Shown piece after piece: positions 28,444 to 37,596 of a DNA stretch of 57,350 bases (its first letter is position 1; every line of letters begins with the position of its first letter). Source of the stretch: Chloroflexota bacterium (GTDB lineage Bacteria > Chloroflexota > Dehalococcoidia > Lucifugimonadales > Lucifugimonadaceae); assembly GCA_002730555.1 (NCBI GenBank), contig PCAM01000011.1, positions 1-57,350 on the forward strand. The letters run 5' to 3'. The notes under the pieces are model-generated. The model did not search any database. It was given only the letters and a program-made list of their open reading frames with translations, and had not been told where the DNA came from. Both the position numbers and the translations under genes were made by a program.

Positions 28444-29946
28444 TTACCCGAGGTAGGCGCGCAGGTCGGAGTTGAACTCGGCTCGCCTGAGCGTCGTCAG
28501 CGCCTTACGCTCGATCTGTCGGATGCGTTCCCGGGTGACGTGAAGCTGCTTGCCGATCTCTTCAAGGGTCCAGACCCTTCCGTCGGCGATGCCAAACCGA
28601 AGTTCAAGGACCCGTCGCTCGCGGTCCGTGAGGGTATTCAGCACGTTGTGGATCTGGTCACGCAGGGAGTGACTGGTCGCCACCTCGCTGGGGTCCGGGA
28701 TCGTCCGGTCCGGGATGAAGTCTCCGAGTTGGCTTTCTTCGCCCGCTCCGACCGGCGTCTCAAGCGAGACTGGGTCCTGGGACATCTTCTGGATCTGTCC
28801 GACCCGTTCCGTCGTGATATCCAGTCGCTTGGCGATCTCCGCAGCCGTCGGCTCTCGGTTCAGCTCCTGAGCGAGCTGGCGTCGCGTTCGGGCGACTTTG
28901 TTGATCGTCTCCACCATGTGGACGGGGATCCGGATGGTGCGCGCCTGGTCGGCGATCGACCTTGTGATGGCCTGTCTGATCCACCAGGTGGCGTATGTGG
29001 AGAACTTGAAACCCTTCCTGTAGTCAAACTTCTGGATACCGCGGATCAACCCCAGGTTTCCTTCCTGAATCAGGTCGAGCAGCGAAAGACCCCGTCCGGA
29101 GTATTTTTTGGCGACGCTAACGACTAGCCGCAGGTTCGCCTCGCCAAGATGGAGGCGTGACTTGTACTCCTCGTCCTCGATGTGACGGTAGAAGCGTGCG
29201 AGGTACGAAGAGTGTGACTTGAGAGCGTCGACCGCCGGATGGTCTTCCAGAACGTCCGCCATGTCGTCCAAGCGCGGATCGATGTCCCAGAGGACCTCGA
29301 TTCCCTGAGGCATGAGGGCCGTGATGGTCGAAAGTTCGGCGACCTTGGCCTTGGCCTCGTCCGGCTCGATGGTGAGTGTGTCGGACAGGTAGTTGATCAA
29401 CTCTTCGTTGTGTATCCCATCTATCAGGTCCCTGAGGTCGGGGTCCGAGGTGATGATAGATAGCGTCAAGGGCGTTGGCGCACCGACGAATCGGGCGATC
29501 GCGTTCGCTACCTCGTTCAACCGTGCAAGGATCTCAAGTGTGGCGGCGGCGATCTCATGCGCCTTCTTGTTCTTGCGCTCGTCGTCCTCCGTGTCGAGGG
29601 CGGTCAGGCCGTCGCCGAGCTCGATCGCTCGGGCCAAGATCCGTTCCTGGTTGGCGTTGAGCAAGTCAACCGCGCCGATCTCGCGCAGGTACATACGCAC
29701 CGAGTCGTTCAGTACGTCTACGTCCGCCTGAGGGGAATCCGGCTGGATCTCTCGACGGCCGACATCTGTGCTGGCGTCCCAGTCGTCCTGCCGGGATATT
29801 TCGGTGAATCCCCGGCTCTCAAGAATGGCCGTTGTCGACTCTTCGGAATCTTCCCAGGCCTGAGATCCCTGGTCGGGATCTATTCGCCAGGGCTTGTGAT
29901 CTTCGGATTCCTCTGGGCGGTCTTTGGAGCGTCTTGTCGTGGTCAT
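28444..29946 (-). CDS. rpoD: Principal RNA polymerase sigma factor (sigma-70)
   Basis: 500 residues. Region 1.2 ([20 protein letters not shown]), a non-conserved insert of about 180 residues, then regions 2.1-2.4 ([57 protein letters not shown]), region 3 and region 4 ([15 protein letters not shown], with the helix-turn-helix [20 protein letters not shown]). These are hallmarks of the group 1 housekeeping factor. It is alone, downstream of no obvious operon partner. ATG at 29946. Confidence 0.95.
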   Translation of the reverse strand: MTTTRRSKDRPEESEDHKPWRIDPDQGSQAWEDSEESTTAILESRGFTEISRQDDWDASTDVGRREIQPDSPQADVDVLNDSVRMYLREIGAVDLLNANQERILARAIELGDGLTALDTEDDERKNKKAHEIAAATLEILARLNEVANAIARFVGAPTPLTLSIITSDPDLRDLIDGIHNEELINYLSDTLTIEPDEAKAKVAELSTITALMPQGIEVLWDIDPRLDDMADVLEDHPAVDALKSHSSYLARFYRHIEDEEYKSRLHLGEANLRLVVSVAKKYSGRGLSLLDLIQEGNLGLIRGIQKFDYRKGFKFSTYATWWIRQAITRSIADQARTIRIPVHMVETINKVARTRRQLAQELNREPTAAEIAKRLDITTERVGQIQKMSQDPVSLETPVGAGEESQLGDFIPDRTIPDPSEVATSHSLRDQIHNVLNTLTDRERRVLELRFGIADGRVWTLEEIGKQLHVTRERIRQIERKALTTLRRAEFNSDLRAYLG

Positions 29947-30496
29947 ATCGTGTGTTACGTCAGCCTATGGAAACTGGTTTCGGTCCAAACGCGGATCATA
30001 GAGGGTCGATTGAAGCGTGGGGATCGTATCGGGTTCCTCCTGGAGAGTGCACCGGGGACAACGCAGTTCATTCAAACCAGTTACACCCGGTTACACCCGT
30101 CTGAAAGTTAGATGTCGTTGTGTTCTAACGGGATCCTGTTTTACGGGGCGACGAGGCGTAATTCCCGAGCCTCGCATGATGGGACATAGGGCGTGAGATA
30201 CGCATGAAAAGTGTCAGCGCTTGACCGCTACACCCGCCGTTCATGGCGAATCTGGACGAAATCGGCGCGTAGTTTAACTTTTAACAGCGATCTTTGCAGC
30301 AGGGGGCAGAAAAGATGGCCAGTCGGGGTGGTCCCAATCTCACGATTGATCGAGGACGTATCCCTGATGCATCCCAGAAATATGGGCCATTTACAAGTGT
30401 ATCGGTAGGACGTGGATAAGATGGCCGCACAACGGGGTGAGCGCCTGTCCCACCGGACCCGGCTCTTTCACGATTTCAGGGCCCCAGGGGATATAG
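29947..30496. other. Long gap upstream of rpoD
   Basis: About 550 bp between rpoD and the chimeric pseudogene, with no credible gene. A tandem decamer TTACACCCGG-TTACACCCGT lies at 30081-30100, about 135 bp upstream of the rpoD start; it could be a regulatory site. The rest (30120-30490) shows no recognisable homology and may be decayed sequence. Confidence 0.4.
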
Positions 30497-31252
30497 ATGC
30501 CAAGAAGAACAAAATCTGCCACCCAATCCTCGACCCTGGGGGAACTGCGCGCTTCGGGATACCGGCGCCGGTCACTGCGCGACAAGATACCCGCCAACCT
30601 GTCGGCGCGCATCGCCGCCGGCGTGCCGATACGCATGTCGGTCGAGGATTTTGAGGTGGCCGAGGTGGAGCACTCCACGGACGCCACCACGGTGCTGATG
30701 CTGGACCAGAAGCTTGATGTATCACTTCGGTCGCTGGGGCGCCGTCAAGCGCGTCCCCATGACCCTGCAGTCGCTGATCCAGTCCGAGTACCCGAGGGAT
30801 CGGTTGCTCATCGTCGGGTTCTCGGACGACGCAGTTGAGCTCAAGCCGGGGGATCTGCCGACGGCGACTCCGAACAACTGGATGCAGGGTACCAACATGC
30901 AACTCGCCATGATGATCAACCGGAAGTTGCTGTCCTGGGGGCGGGCAGCGACGGGCCAGATCATCATGGTGACGGACGGGGCTCCGACGGCGCAACTGGA
31001 GGGCGGGAGGTCGTACTTCGACTACCCTCCGAGCCATCGGACGGTGTCCGAAACGTTGAAAGAGGACCGCAACTGCACCCGCGCCGGGATCACGATCAAT
31101 ACCTTATGCTGGAGCGGACGAGCTACCTGACGGCGTTCATTGACTATGTGGCGATGGTCGACCGCGGCCGGGCATTGTTTACGGACCCGAGCCGGCTGGG
31201 CGACTACCTGCTAGTCGATTACCTGTCGAACCACCACCGCAGGGTCGCCTGA
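30497..31252 (+). pseudogene. Chimeric pseudogene: MoxR/ChlI-type ATPase start joined to a vWA gene
   Basis: Residues 13-45 (STLGELRASGYRRRSLRDKI, PANLSARIAAG) match the very N-terminus of Mg-chelatase-like AAA ATPases. The frame then passes directly into a vWA protein (VEDFEVAEVEHSTDATTVLM). Frame shifts occur inside the MIDAS region near 30708-30716 and near 31104, where one base is missing before MLERTSYLTAF; the C-terminus DRLGDYLLVDYLSNHH ends at TGA 31250-31252. The two gene types are commonly neighbours, so an internal deletion fused them and further lesions followed. Confidence 0.75.
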
Positions 31253-31370
31253 CACCTTCTTGGCTTACGCGCGACCGATGTACGACGTCGGATCGGGTTT
31301 ATCCCGTCCGACACAACCGACGAATTGGGAGACGACTTGAACCGCTTGCTGCTCTGCGCTGGATCCGTCT

Positions 31371-32471
31371 TTGGCGGGTAGCGCTTTCGACCCCGTCTTC
31401 AATCCGACCGTATCGCCGATAAAGGACCTAGGGCCGCTGGACCGTTTACTGCCGCTGTGGATCGTCATCGCAATGGCGGTCGGGGTCGCCATCGGTAAGG
31501 TCGACCCGGGGCTCAAGACTGACCTGGAGCGGTTGCGGCTCGCCGACGTTTCGCTGCCTGTGGGGATCGGGTTGATCTGGATGATGTACCCGATCCTGGC
31601 GAAGGTTCGATTTGGCTCGATGGGCGGATTCGCGGCCCGCCCGAAACTGCTCGGCACTTCTCTCATCTTGAACTGGGTCATCGGCCCGGTGGTGATGTTC
31701 GCCCTGGCGTGGATCATGCTCCCGGACCATCCGGAGTACCGAAACGGTCTGATCCTCGTGGGGCTGGCGCGCTGCATCGCGATGGTGCTGGTGTGGAACA
31801 TGCTGGCGCACGGGAGCGAGGAACTCGCCGCCCTGCTGGTCGCCCTCAACTCCATATTCCAGATCCTGTTTTTCTCCGTGCTCGGCTACCTGTTCCTGAC
31901 CGTCGTCCCCGACTGGCTGGGCGCTGAGGAGACGGTGGTGGACATTTCGATGTGGCTGATAGCCCGGAATGTCCTGCTGTTCCTCGGGTTGCCGCTCGTG
32001 GCCGGCGCGCTGACGCGCTACGTCCTTGTGCGCCGGGGGGGGGCTGAGTGGTACGACGGGACTCTGGCCCCACGGCTGGGGCCGATAGCGCTGGTGGGGC
32101 TGCTTTACACGATCACCGTGATGTTTGTCAGCCAGGGCGACCGCATTGTGGACTCGCCGCTGGACGTAGGGCGGATCGCCATCCCGCTCACCACCTACTT
32201 TGCGCTGATGTTCAGCATCGCCTTCATCATCACACGGCAGCTCGGGTTTTCGTACGAAAACACCACGGCGGTATCGTTCACCGCCGCCGGCAACAACTTT
32301 GAGCTGGCGATAGCGGTGGCGATCGGCGTGTTCGGCGTTTCGTCGGGCGAGGCGTTCGCCACTGTGGTGGGGCCGTTGATAGAGGTTCCGGCGCTTGTTG
32401 GACTGGTCTATCTGTCGCTCTGGTGGGGCAAGAAATTGTTCACTTTCACCGCGGTGCCTACAGGCCCGTGA
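31371..32471 (+). CDS. ACR3-family arsenite/anion efflux permease
   Basis: 366 residues with about ten transmembrane helices. Family features include GLIWMMYPILAKVRFGSMG, the conserved Cys in LVGLARCIAMVLVWN, and AVSFTAAGNNFELAIAVAIG in helix 9. ACR3 carriers export As(OH)3, sometimes antimonite. No arsR, arsC or arsM is next to it, so regulation and arsenic use are unsupported locally. The start is uncertain: TTG at 31371 is the first usable initiator and lacks a good ribosome-binding site. Confidence 0.88.
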   Translation: MAGSAFDPVFNPTVSPIKDLGPLDRLLPLWIVIAMAVGVAIGKVDPGLKTDLERLRLADVSLPVGIGLIWMMYPILAKVRFGSMGGFAARPKLLGTSLILNWVIGPVVMFALAWIMLPDHPEYRNGLILVGLARCIAMVLVWNMLAHGSEELAALLVALNSIFQILFFSVLGYLFLTVVPDWLGAEETVVDISMWLIARNVLLFLGLPLVAGALTRYVLVRRGGAEWYDGTLAPRLGPIALVGLLYTITVMFVSQGDRIVDSPLDVGRIAIPLTTYFALMFSIAFIITRQLGFSYENTTAVSFTAAGNNFELAIAVAIGVFGVSSGEAFATVVGPLIEVPALVGLVYLSLWWGKKLFTFTAVPTGP

Positions 32472-33030
32472 CGTAACACCCACAAAACATCATGCCCCGG
32501 GCACACGCGGGTCGACTCTACGCGTTAACCTAGAATTTCTTGGAACGACTTGAAACGCTCTGGGCGGCGCCGCGACGTACACCGACCCGGTGTCCCATCA
32601 TTATGAGCAGAACTTAAAAGAGTTGCGGACCAGCTTGCCGGAGATGGGATTTCTGCCCGCACGGTGGTTGGGTCTATGTCAGCACAGGAACAGTTGTTGC
32701 AACCGCGGACGAGTCGCTTCTTATTCTGTCGACTCGGGGCTGATCGAGCCGGACCGACTGGCAGCTGGGTTCCGCTACCGATCGAGTAGCTCGGACGGCC
32801 GTTACTCGGTCCTAATCATCCCGCCGGTAGGACGCTTCGGGTAGCGCGATTGCGGATGAGAGTGGTGCTTGCTCCGCCCGCGAGCGTATTGCCATACGTC
32901 CCTACATTTGTTTCGAAGACCACGCTAGTGCGCTGAGGCTCTCGAAGGGCCGAATGCGCGAGCTGATCGCCTGTCGGCGATCCTCCTCACCCAGTCCTCT
33001 CCCGACCGGGATAGGGGGCAAGCGCCACCC
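32472..33030. repeat. Gap with a possible phoU remnant and palindromic repeats
   Basis: At 32590-32660 the frame reads SHHYEQNLKELRTSLPEMG, which resembles the N-terminus of PhoU; the match stops after about 20 residues, so at best this is a remnant. Further on are a GCGTATTGCCATACG element (about 32884-32905), CTCTCGAAGGG (32941-32951), and a CTCACCC...GACCGGGATAGGGGG element (about 32981-33021). No intact gene is seen. Confidence 0.45.
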
Positions 33031-33924
33031 CTACGCCCGCAGAACTCTTCCCGCCACGGCGCCCAGCTTTGCCACCATCTCCGGGTCACGTGCGTTCGCC
33101 GCCGTGATGATCGCCGTGTCTAGCACGCGGTCGCATCCGTTGGGGCAGGCGTCCGGTCGATCTTGAAGACCCGGCACGGCACGGCGGGCCAGAGTTGCCG
33201 CGTTCTGGGCGTTTGCGGAAAGCACTTTTATGATCATTTCAACCGTCACCGAATCATGATCCGGGTGCCAGGTGTCGAAATCGGTCACCATCGCCATAGT
33301 CGCGTAGCAAATCTCCGCCTCACGGGCCAATTTCGCCTCCGGCATGTTGGTCATGCCGATCACATCGCATCCCCACTGCCTGTAAAGGTTGGACTCGGCT
33401 AGGGTGGAGAACTGCGGCCCCTCTATCGCTAGATAAGTGCCGCCGCGACGGACGTCCACATCCTGACTTTCGGACGCTTTCATCAGCGCATCGCCCAGGC
33501 GTGCGCAGGTCGGGTGAGCGACCGCTACGTGGGCGGCCAGCCCCTCGCCGAAGAAGCTCTTCTCACGGGCGAAAGTGCGGTCGATGAACTGGTCCACCAG
33601 CACAAACGCTCCCGGCGCGAGATCTTTACGGAGCGATCCGACGGCGCTGAAAGACAGGACGTCTGTGACGCCGGCGCGTTTCATAGCATCGATGTTGGCG
33701 CGATAGTTGATCTGGCTCGGCGGAATCCGATGGCCGCGCCCGTGCCGGGGCAGGAACACGATGCGAATTCCGTCGATCTCGCCAAACAGCAGCGCGTCGG
33801 ACGGTTCGCCATATGCCGATTCAATCTTCACCCACTGGGTGTTGGACAACCCCTCCATGTCGTACAGCCCGCTCCCGCCGATCATGCCGATCAGCGGGCG
33901 GTCGCCGTCACCGATTTGACTCAT
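33031..33924 (-). CDS. mtnP: S-methyl-5'-thioadenosine phosphorylase
   Basis: 297 residues of the PNP/MTAP family. It begins near PLIGMIGGSGLYDMEGL and has LPRHGRGHRIPPSQINYRAN, VLSFSAVGSLRKDLAPGAFV, YLAIEGPQFSTLAES, IGMTNMPEAKLAREAEICYA and TDFDTWH. It splits methylthioadenosine into adenine and methylthioribose-1-phosphate, the substrate of MtnA. Because mtnA at 24.6-25.6 kb is broken, the product may go elsewhere or a second mtnA may exist. It is alone on the minus strand. Confidence 0.93.
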   Translation of the reverse strand: MSQIGDGDRPLIGMIGGSGLYDMEGLSNTQWVKIESAYGEPSDALLFGEIDGIRIVFLPRHGRGHRIPPSQINYRANIDAMKRAGVTDVLSFSAVGSLRKDLAPGAFVLVDQFIDRTFAREKSFFGEGLAAHVAVAHPTCARLGDALMKASESQDVDVRRGGTYLAIEGPQFSTLAESNLYRQWGCDVIGMTNMPEAKLAREAEICYATMAMVTDFDTWHPDHDSVTVEMIIKVLSANAQNAATLARRAVPGLQDRPDACPNGCDRVLDTAIITAANARDPEMVAKLGAVAGRVLRA

Positions 33925-34340
33925 GTAGTTGGATTCCTTCTCGTCGCTGTAGGGCCAGTTGGCGCTGCCGTGAAATGCGGGGCCGTATGATTTTCATACC
34001 AGTATCGTAAGCGTCGATAGGTATCGGCCCTGACGCTTGTTTCCCAAGGCTCTTGGAGCACGGGAGTACGGGCGTGGGCGGATACTAATTCGCCCGATGG
34101 TGTCTTGGTGGAACTTATTTCTCCTCTGGCAGCCTGTTGGGGGACCGTCAGAGGTGTGCATGATATCGGTCCGGGCGCACTTAACCGCTGCTGAAAAATC
34201 AAATCGACCGAAGAAATTCACCTTGATGGAGGTATACCGCCAGATCCACCGGCTTTGTCCGATGGTATGACACACATTTGTTCCCACAGAAACATTTATG
34301 CTTCAAAGTATCGACTCAATTCAACAGGGATGAGGACAAC
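33925..34340. other. Divergent gap between mtnP and the HpcH/HpaI gene
   Basis: No gene is supported here. A short GGGCGGATACTAATTCGCCC element (about 34074-34095) belongs to the GGGCG-type repeat family. The rest is of lower GC than the neighbours; promoters for both genes must lie here, but none is clear. Confidence 0.4.
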
Positions 34341-35129
34341 ATGAGACCAAACGTCATCAGAGAGAAGCTGGATGCCGGCGAACCTACCCTGAGCACGCAC
34401 ATCCATAGCGTGTGGCCGGCGGAGATCGAGGCACTCGGCCACACCGGGCTTTACGACTACGTGGAGTTCGTGGCGGAGTACGGGCCGTCTGACTTGCACG
34501 ATCTGGACAACATGTGCCGGGCGGCTGAGTTGTTCGACATGGGGTCGATGATCAAGATCGACCAGAGCCTCATGCCCTTCCTCGCACAGCGGGGCATCGG
34601 CGCAGGTTACAGCAGTGTGCTGTTCACGGACGTACGGAGCCTGGATGAAGTCAACGACTGTATCCGGGCCGCACAGCCGGATCACCCGGGCTACGGCGGT
34701 CTTTACGGCGTGGCGACGAGGCGCAACTCGTACATGGGCTACGGCGGTTCGGCCGAGTACGTGAAGTCGGTCGGAGACACGGTGCTGGCCTTCATGATCG
34801 AAAAGAAGGGCGCGGTCGATAACCTGGAAGAGATCCTCTCGCTGGAGAAGGTCGAGATGGTGCAGTGGGGCGGCGCCGATTTCTCAATGAACATCGGACA
34901 GCCCCGGAACATGGGCCATCCCGATGTGGTCGCAGCCAAGAAGAAGTGCTTTGAGGTCGCGATCAAGATGGGCGTGCCGCCGCGAGCTGAGATCAACTCG
35001 GCCGATGAGACCAAGGAGTACCTGGACATGGGTGTTCGGCACTTCTCGGTGGGCACGGATATCATGATCCTGCACGGCTTCTGGCAGAAAGAAGGCGAGG
35101 GGATCAGGAAGGCACTCGGCGGGAGTTAG
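34341..35129 (+). CDS. HpcH/HpaI aldolase-family protein
   Basis: 262 residues from the ATG at 34341, which has GAGGA seven bases upstream. The barrel shows STHIHSVWPAEIEALGHTG, YDYVEFVAEYGPSD, MVQWGGADFSMNIGQP (acidic metal-ligand region) and a C-terminal VRHFSVGTDIMILHGFW. The family cleaves 2-keto-4-hydroxy acids to pyruvate or an aldehyde; homologues in marine Chloroflexota are frequent. The substrate is unknown. It fits with the nearby DHDPS-like and FAH proteins as catabolic enzymes for keto acids. Confidence 0.82.
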   Translation: MRPNVIREKLDAGEPTLSTHIHSVWPAEIEALGHTGLYDYVEFVAEYGPSDLHDLDNMCRAAELFDMGSMIKIDQSLMPFLAQRGIGAGYSSVLFTDVRSLDEVNDCIRAAQPDHPGYGGLYGVATRRNSYMGYGGSAEYVKSVGDTVLAFMIEKKGAVDNLEEILSLEKVEMVQWGGADFSMNIGQPRNMGHPDVVAAKKKCFEVAIKMGVPPRAEINSADETKEYLDMGVRHFSVGTDIMILHGFWQKEGEGIRKALGGS

Positions 35130-35153
35130 GGGGCTGTGGGAACTTGGACCACG

Positions 35154-35196
35154 CTCACCCCGGCCCTCTCCCTTCACGGGAGAGGGCCGGGGTGAG
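35154..35196. repeat. Perfect 19-bp palindrome, 5-nt loop
   Basis: CTCACCCCGGCCCTCTCCC (35154-35172), loop TTCAC, then the exact complement (35178-35196). It is the most intact member of the CTCACCCC/GGGAGAGGG repeat family in the window. It lies 24 bp after the aldolase stop, but without a T run, so it is not a typical terminator. Confidence 0.9.
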
Positions 35197-35515
35197 CCTT
35201 CCCTCTGGGGGCCCAGAGAACCGAGTGGTTGGAGTTGGGTCGCGATCGGGCGTATTGCTCGTAGTTAACCACTCCGAATTCCCTCCTACATTAGGAGAGG
35301 GTTGAGTTGTGTCCCTCTACCGGTCGGGAAAGGGACGGGGTGAGAGGGTTCTTCGGTAGAAGGACGATGCACTAGCGCGTACTCATACGAACCCGATCCT
35401 TCGAGAGCTTCAGAACACTTGCGCGGGGACCTCAAAATGACCATTGATTATGGCTGCCAATCAAGAACGTGATTGAACCTACGCCTGCCCTCATGGTGGG
35501 CTGAAGGAGACAGCA
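35197..35515. repeat. Rest of the aldolase-cupin gap, with a second repeat copy
   Basis: A degenerate copy of the same family occupies about 35291-35348 (TTAGGAGAGGG... CCGGTCGGGAAAGGGACGGGGTGAG), followed by a CCTTCGAGAGCTTCAG element near 35398-35412. No gene is seen before the cupin start. Confidence 0.6.
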
Positions 35516-36037
35516 TTGGCAGTACGAAGATTGGTGACCGGAAACGGGCCTGATGGCAAATCTCGGGCTGATATCGATGGCCTGACCCCGGGCAACGTCG
35601 ACGTCGGCCGTGGCGTTTTTGACGAGTTGTGGCGCGCCACCATGCCGCCGCCCGTGACCGGTGACGACGACCCGGGCGATGTGGATGTCGCGGTGCTTCA
35701 ACCGGATGTGAACGGCGTTGTGTGGCGCTGCGTCACATTCCGCCCGTGGGCTGAGGTGGAGGTGGAGTTGAACGCCAATCCGGAAGGATTGGCGGCAGGC
35801 GGGAAGTTCGACGACGGCGGTGCGATGGAGCAGGATGAGCCGGGCTGGCACACGACCGATACTCTGGACTTCGGGATGGTGATCTCGGGCGAGATCGATC
35901 TCGACCTGGACGACGGAGTGCATCACCTGAAGCCCGGCGACGCCATTGTGCAGCGGGCTACGCGGCACGCCTGGCGGAATCGGTCTGATAAGCCGTGTGT
36001 GATGTCGTTTGTGCTGATCAGCCGGGACGTTGGATAG
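35516..36037 (+). CDS. Cupin-domain protein
   Basis: 173 residues. A C-terminal cupin barrel is visible: HTTDTLDFGMVISGEIDLDL, then HHLKPGDAIVQRATRHAWRN, with GWHTTDT standing in for the usual HxH motif 1. The N-terminal half has weaker barrel-like repeats. Small cupins bind metals and act as oxygenases, isomerases or sensors; the role here is undefined. TTG start at 35516 is supported by AAGGAG eight bases upstream. Confidence 0.78.
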   Translation: MAVRRLVTGNGPDGKSRADIDGLTPGNVDVGRGVFDELWRATMPPPVTGDDDPGDVDVAVLQPDVNGVVWRCVTFRPWAEVEVELNANPEGLAAGGKFDDGGAMEQDEPGWHTTDTLDFGMVISGEIDLDLDDGVHHLKPGDAIVQRATRHAWRNRSDKPCVMSFVLISRDVG

Positions 36038-36052
36038 AGGCGCCTTGAACCA

Positions 36053-36137
36053 CCCTCACCCCGACCCTCACCCGTGAAGGGAGAGGGGGTAGATGTGAAG
36101 CCTCCTCTCGACCCTCGGGCGGATAGTCAGCCGCCCC
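36053..36137. repeat. Two repeat elements after the cupin gene
   Basis: CCCTCACCCCGACCCTCACC...GGGAGAGGGGG (about 36053-36090) belongs to the CTCACCCC family. It is followed by GGGCGGATAGTCAGCCGCCCC (about 36117-36137) of the GGGCGG family. Both lie between the cupin and MFS genes. Confidence 0.65.
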
Positions 36138-36206
36138 TGCGGTTCGTTTGATGTGGTCGTATGTCTCCCGTTGCGCGGGCGTTTCGCGTCGTATCATCTC
36201 GGGTCG

Positions 36207-37439
36207 ATGAATCTTCGAAACGGCGCCAGTGCGCGGCGTCTTACCCTCCCGGCGCTGATGGCCTCGATACCGTTCTCGTTTCCGCACGAGGCTAGCATTG
36301 CCCCGTTCTTGAACGAGATAGCGGCGGACCTCGATCGATCCACGGGGGTCGCAGGTCAACTCGGGACAGCGACCTACCTCGGTGGCATTACCTCGGCGCT
36401 CGCCCTGGCTCCGTTGATCGGCCAGATGGCCATCCGGCGCGTGCTGGTTCTGGCGCTCGCCATCGTCGCCGCCACCTCCATCGTCTCAAGCGTTGTCGAT
36501 AATTTCGCTGTGCTGTTGGTGATAAGGCTGATAGCCGGATCGGCGGCGGGAATAGTACTGGCGGCGGCGCTTGCAGCGATCCCGCGTGCATGGACCGATG
36601 CCAGAACACGGGTGATGCGGACGGGGCTGGTGATCGGCTCGATGGCACTGGGGCCGGGAATTCTGGGGCCTGCACTGCGGGGCGTCGGGACGCTTACGGA
36701 CTGGCAAACGGGGCTGATCGTATACGGGCTCGTTACCGCCGGAATTGTCGTGTTCGTGGCATTTGGAATGCCGTCCCTGCCCGGCGCACCGACCGGGATC
36801 TCGTATCGGAGTCGGCTGGCAGAAGCGGCGCGCGTCGTGGAGATGCCGATCGTCAGGACCGTGCTTGTTGCCCGCTTTGTTTCGCAGATCGTATTCGGGA
36901 TATTTTTCGGATTCCTCGCCGCGTTCTTCCTGGACCTTCACCCCGGAAAAGACGCCTGGATCGCCCCGATGTTCTTCGTCGGCCCGTTCGGGTTTATGCA
37001 GGCGGCCTTCGTTGGCGGCGCGGTCCTGGCCCGGTTCGGGGTGATGCGTGTGACGGCGGTCTCGACAGTTCTCACGGGCGTTGCGGTGTTCAGCTTTGTT
37101 TTCATAGCGCCATCGCCGTACGTGTCCTTCTTCTTCTTTTTCATGTACGGATTGATGGCGGGTGTGGCTCAAACGGGGATGACGGCGCTCATTTATCAAT
37201 ACGCCGGGAACCGGCAGGGCGCGGCGATCTTCGTCAACAGCGCTCTAGGTCCGGGGGGCAGCATGACCGGGGCTGTGCTGGGGGGGTTGGCGATCATCGT
37301 GACGCCGGGTTACGACGGGTACAAGCTGCTCATCCTGGTAGTGGCGGTAGGGATGGCGCTTGCGTCGGTCGCGATGCTGTTGAGCACGAGGCGCGTTGGC
37401 GATGCGGCGCTTGTTGAGGAGTCGGTCGCCGGTTCCTGA
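36207..37439 (+). CDS. Major facilitator superfamily transporter
   Basis: 410 residues from this start with twelve predicted membrane segments. Features are IPFSFPHEASIAPFLNEIAA near the N-terminus, GTATYLGGITSALALAPLIG in helix 2, and a central cytoplasmic loop near LAEAARVVEMPIVRTVL before the second half. It resembles drug/metabolite exporters of the DHA type, but the substrate is unknown. ATG at 36207 is chosen because the membrane part begins soon after; an in-frame TTG at 36153 is an alternative. Confidence 0.85.
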   Translation: MNLRNGASARRLTLPALMASIPFSFPHEASIAPFLNEIAADLDRSTGVAGQLGTATYLGGITSALALAPLIGQMAIRRVLVLALAIVAATSIVSSVVDNFAVLLVIRLIAGSAAGIVLAAALAAIPRAWTDARTRVMRTGLVIGSMALGPGILGPALRGVGTLTDWQTGLIVYGLVTAGIVVFVAFGMPSLPGAPTGISYRSRLAEAARVVEMPIVRTVLVARFVSQIVFGIFFGFLAAFFLDLHPGKDAWIAPMFFVGPFGFMQAAFVGGAVLARFGVMRVTAVSTVLTGVAVFSFVFIAPSPYVSFFFFFMYGLMAGVAQTGMTALIYQYAGNRQGAAIFVNSALGPGGSMTGAVLGGLAIIVTPGYDGYKLLILVVAVGMALASVAMLLSTRRVGDAALVEESVAGS

Positions 37440-37527
37440 CGGACGCGACCCGACGTCATTCTCGTGCCGACGGGAAACCAAAGACGCTTGATCTACGGGA
37501 GCGCGAGGACGGGAGGAAAATCGCATC

Positions 37528-37555
37528 CGGATTCCCTCCTGCGTGGGAATGACGG
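37528..37555. repeat. GGATTCCC...GGGAATGACGG element
   Basis: CGGATTCCCTCCTGCGTGGG followed by AATGACGG: a short imperfect inverted repeat of the kind common between genes in many bacteria. A relative lies at about 5206-5232. It sits directly before the amidohydrolase start. Confidence 0.6.
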
Positions 37556-37596
37556 TTGAAAAGAGGCCCACCAGGGCTGCTATCCTCCGGTTCGCC

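Noticed and set aside
29557..30111. 184-residue plus-strand frame overlapping the rpoD start
   Set aside because: Antisense to the conserved sigma factor and without recognisable domains.
35154..35196. Palindrome as the terminator of the aldolase gene
   Set aside because: There is no T run on either side, and related copies occur at positions unrelated to gene ends; treated as a dispersed repeat.
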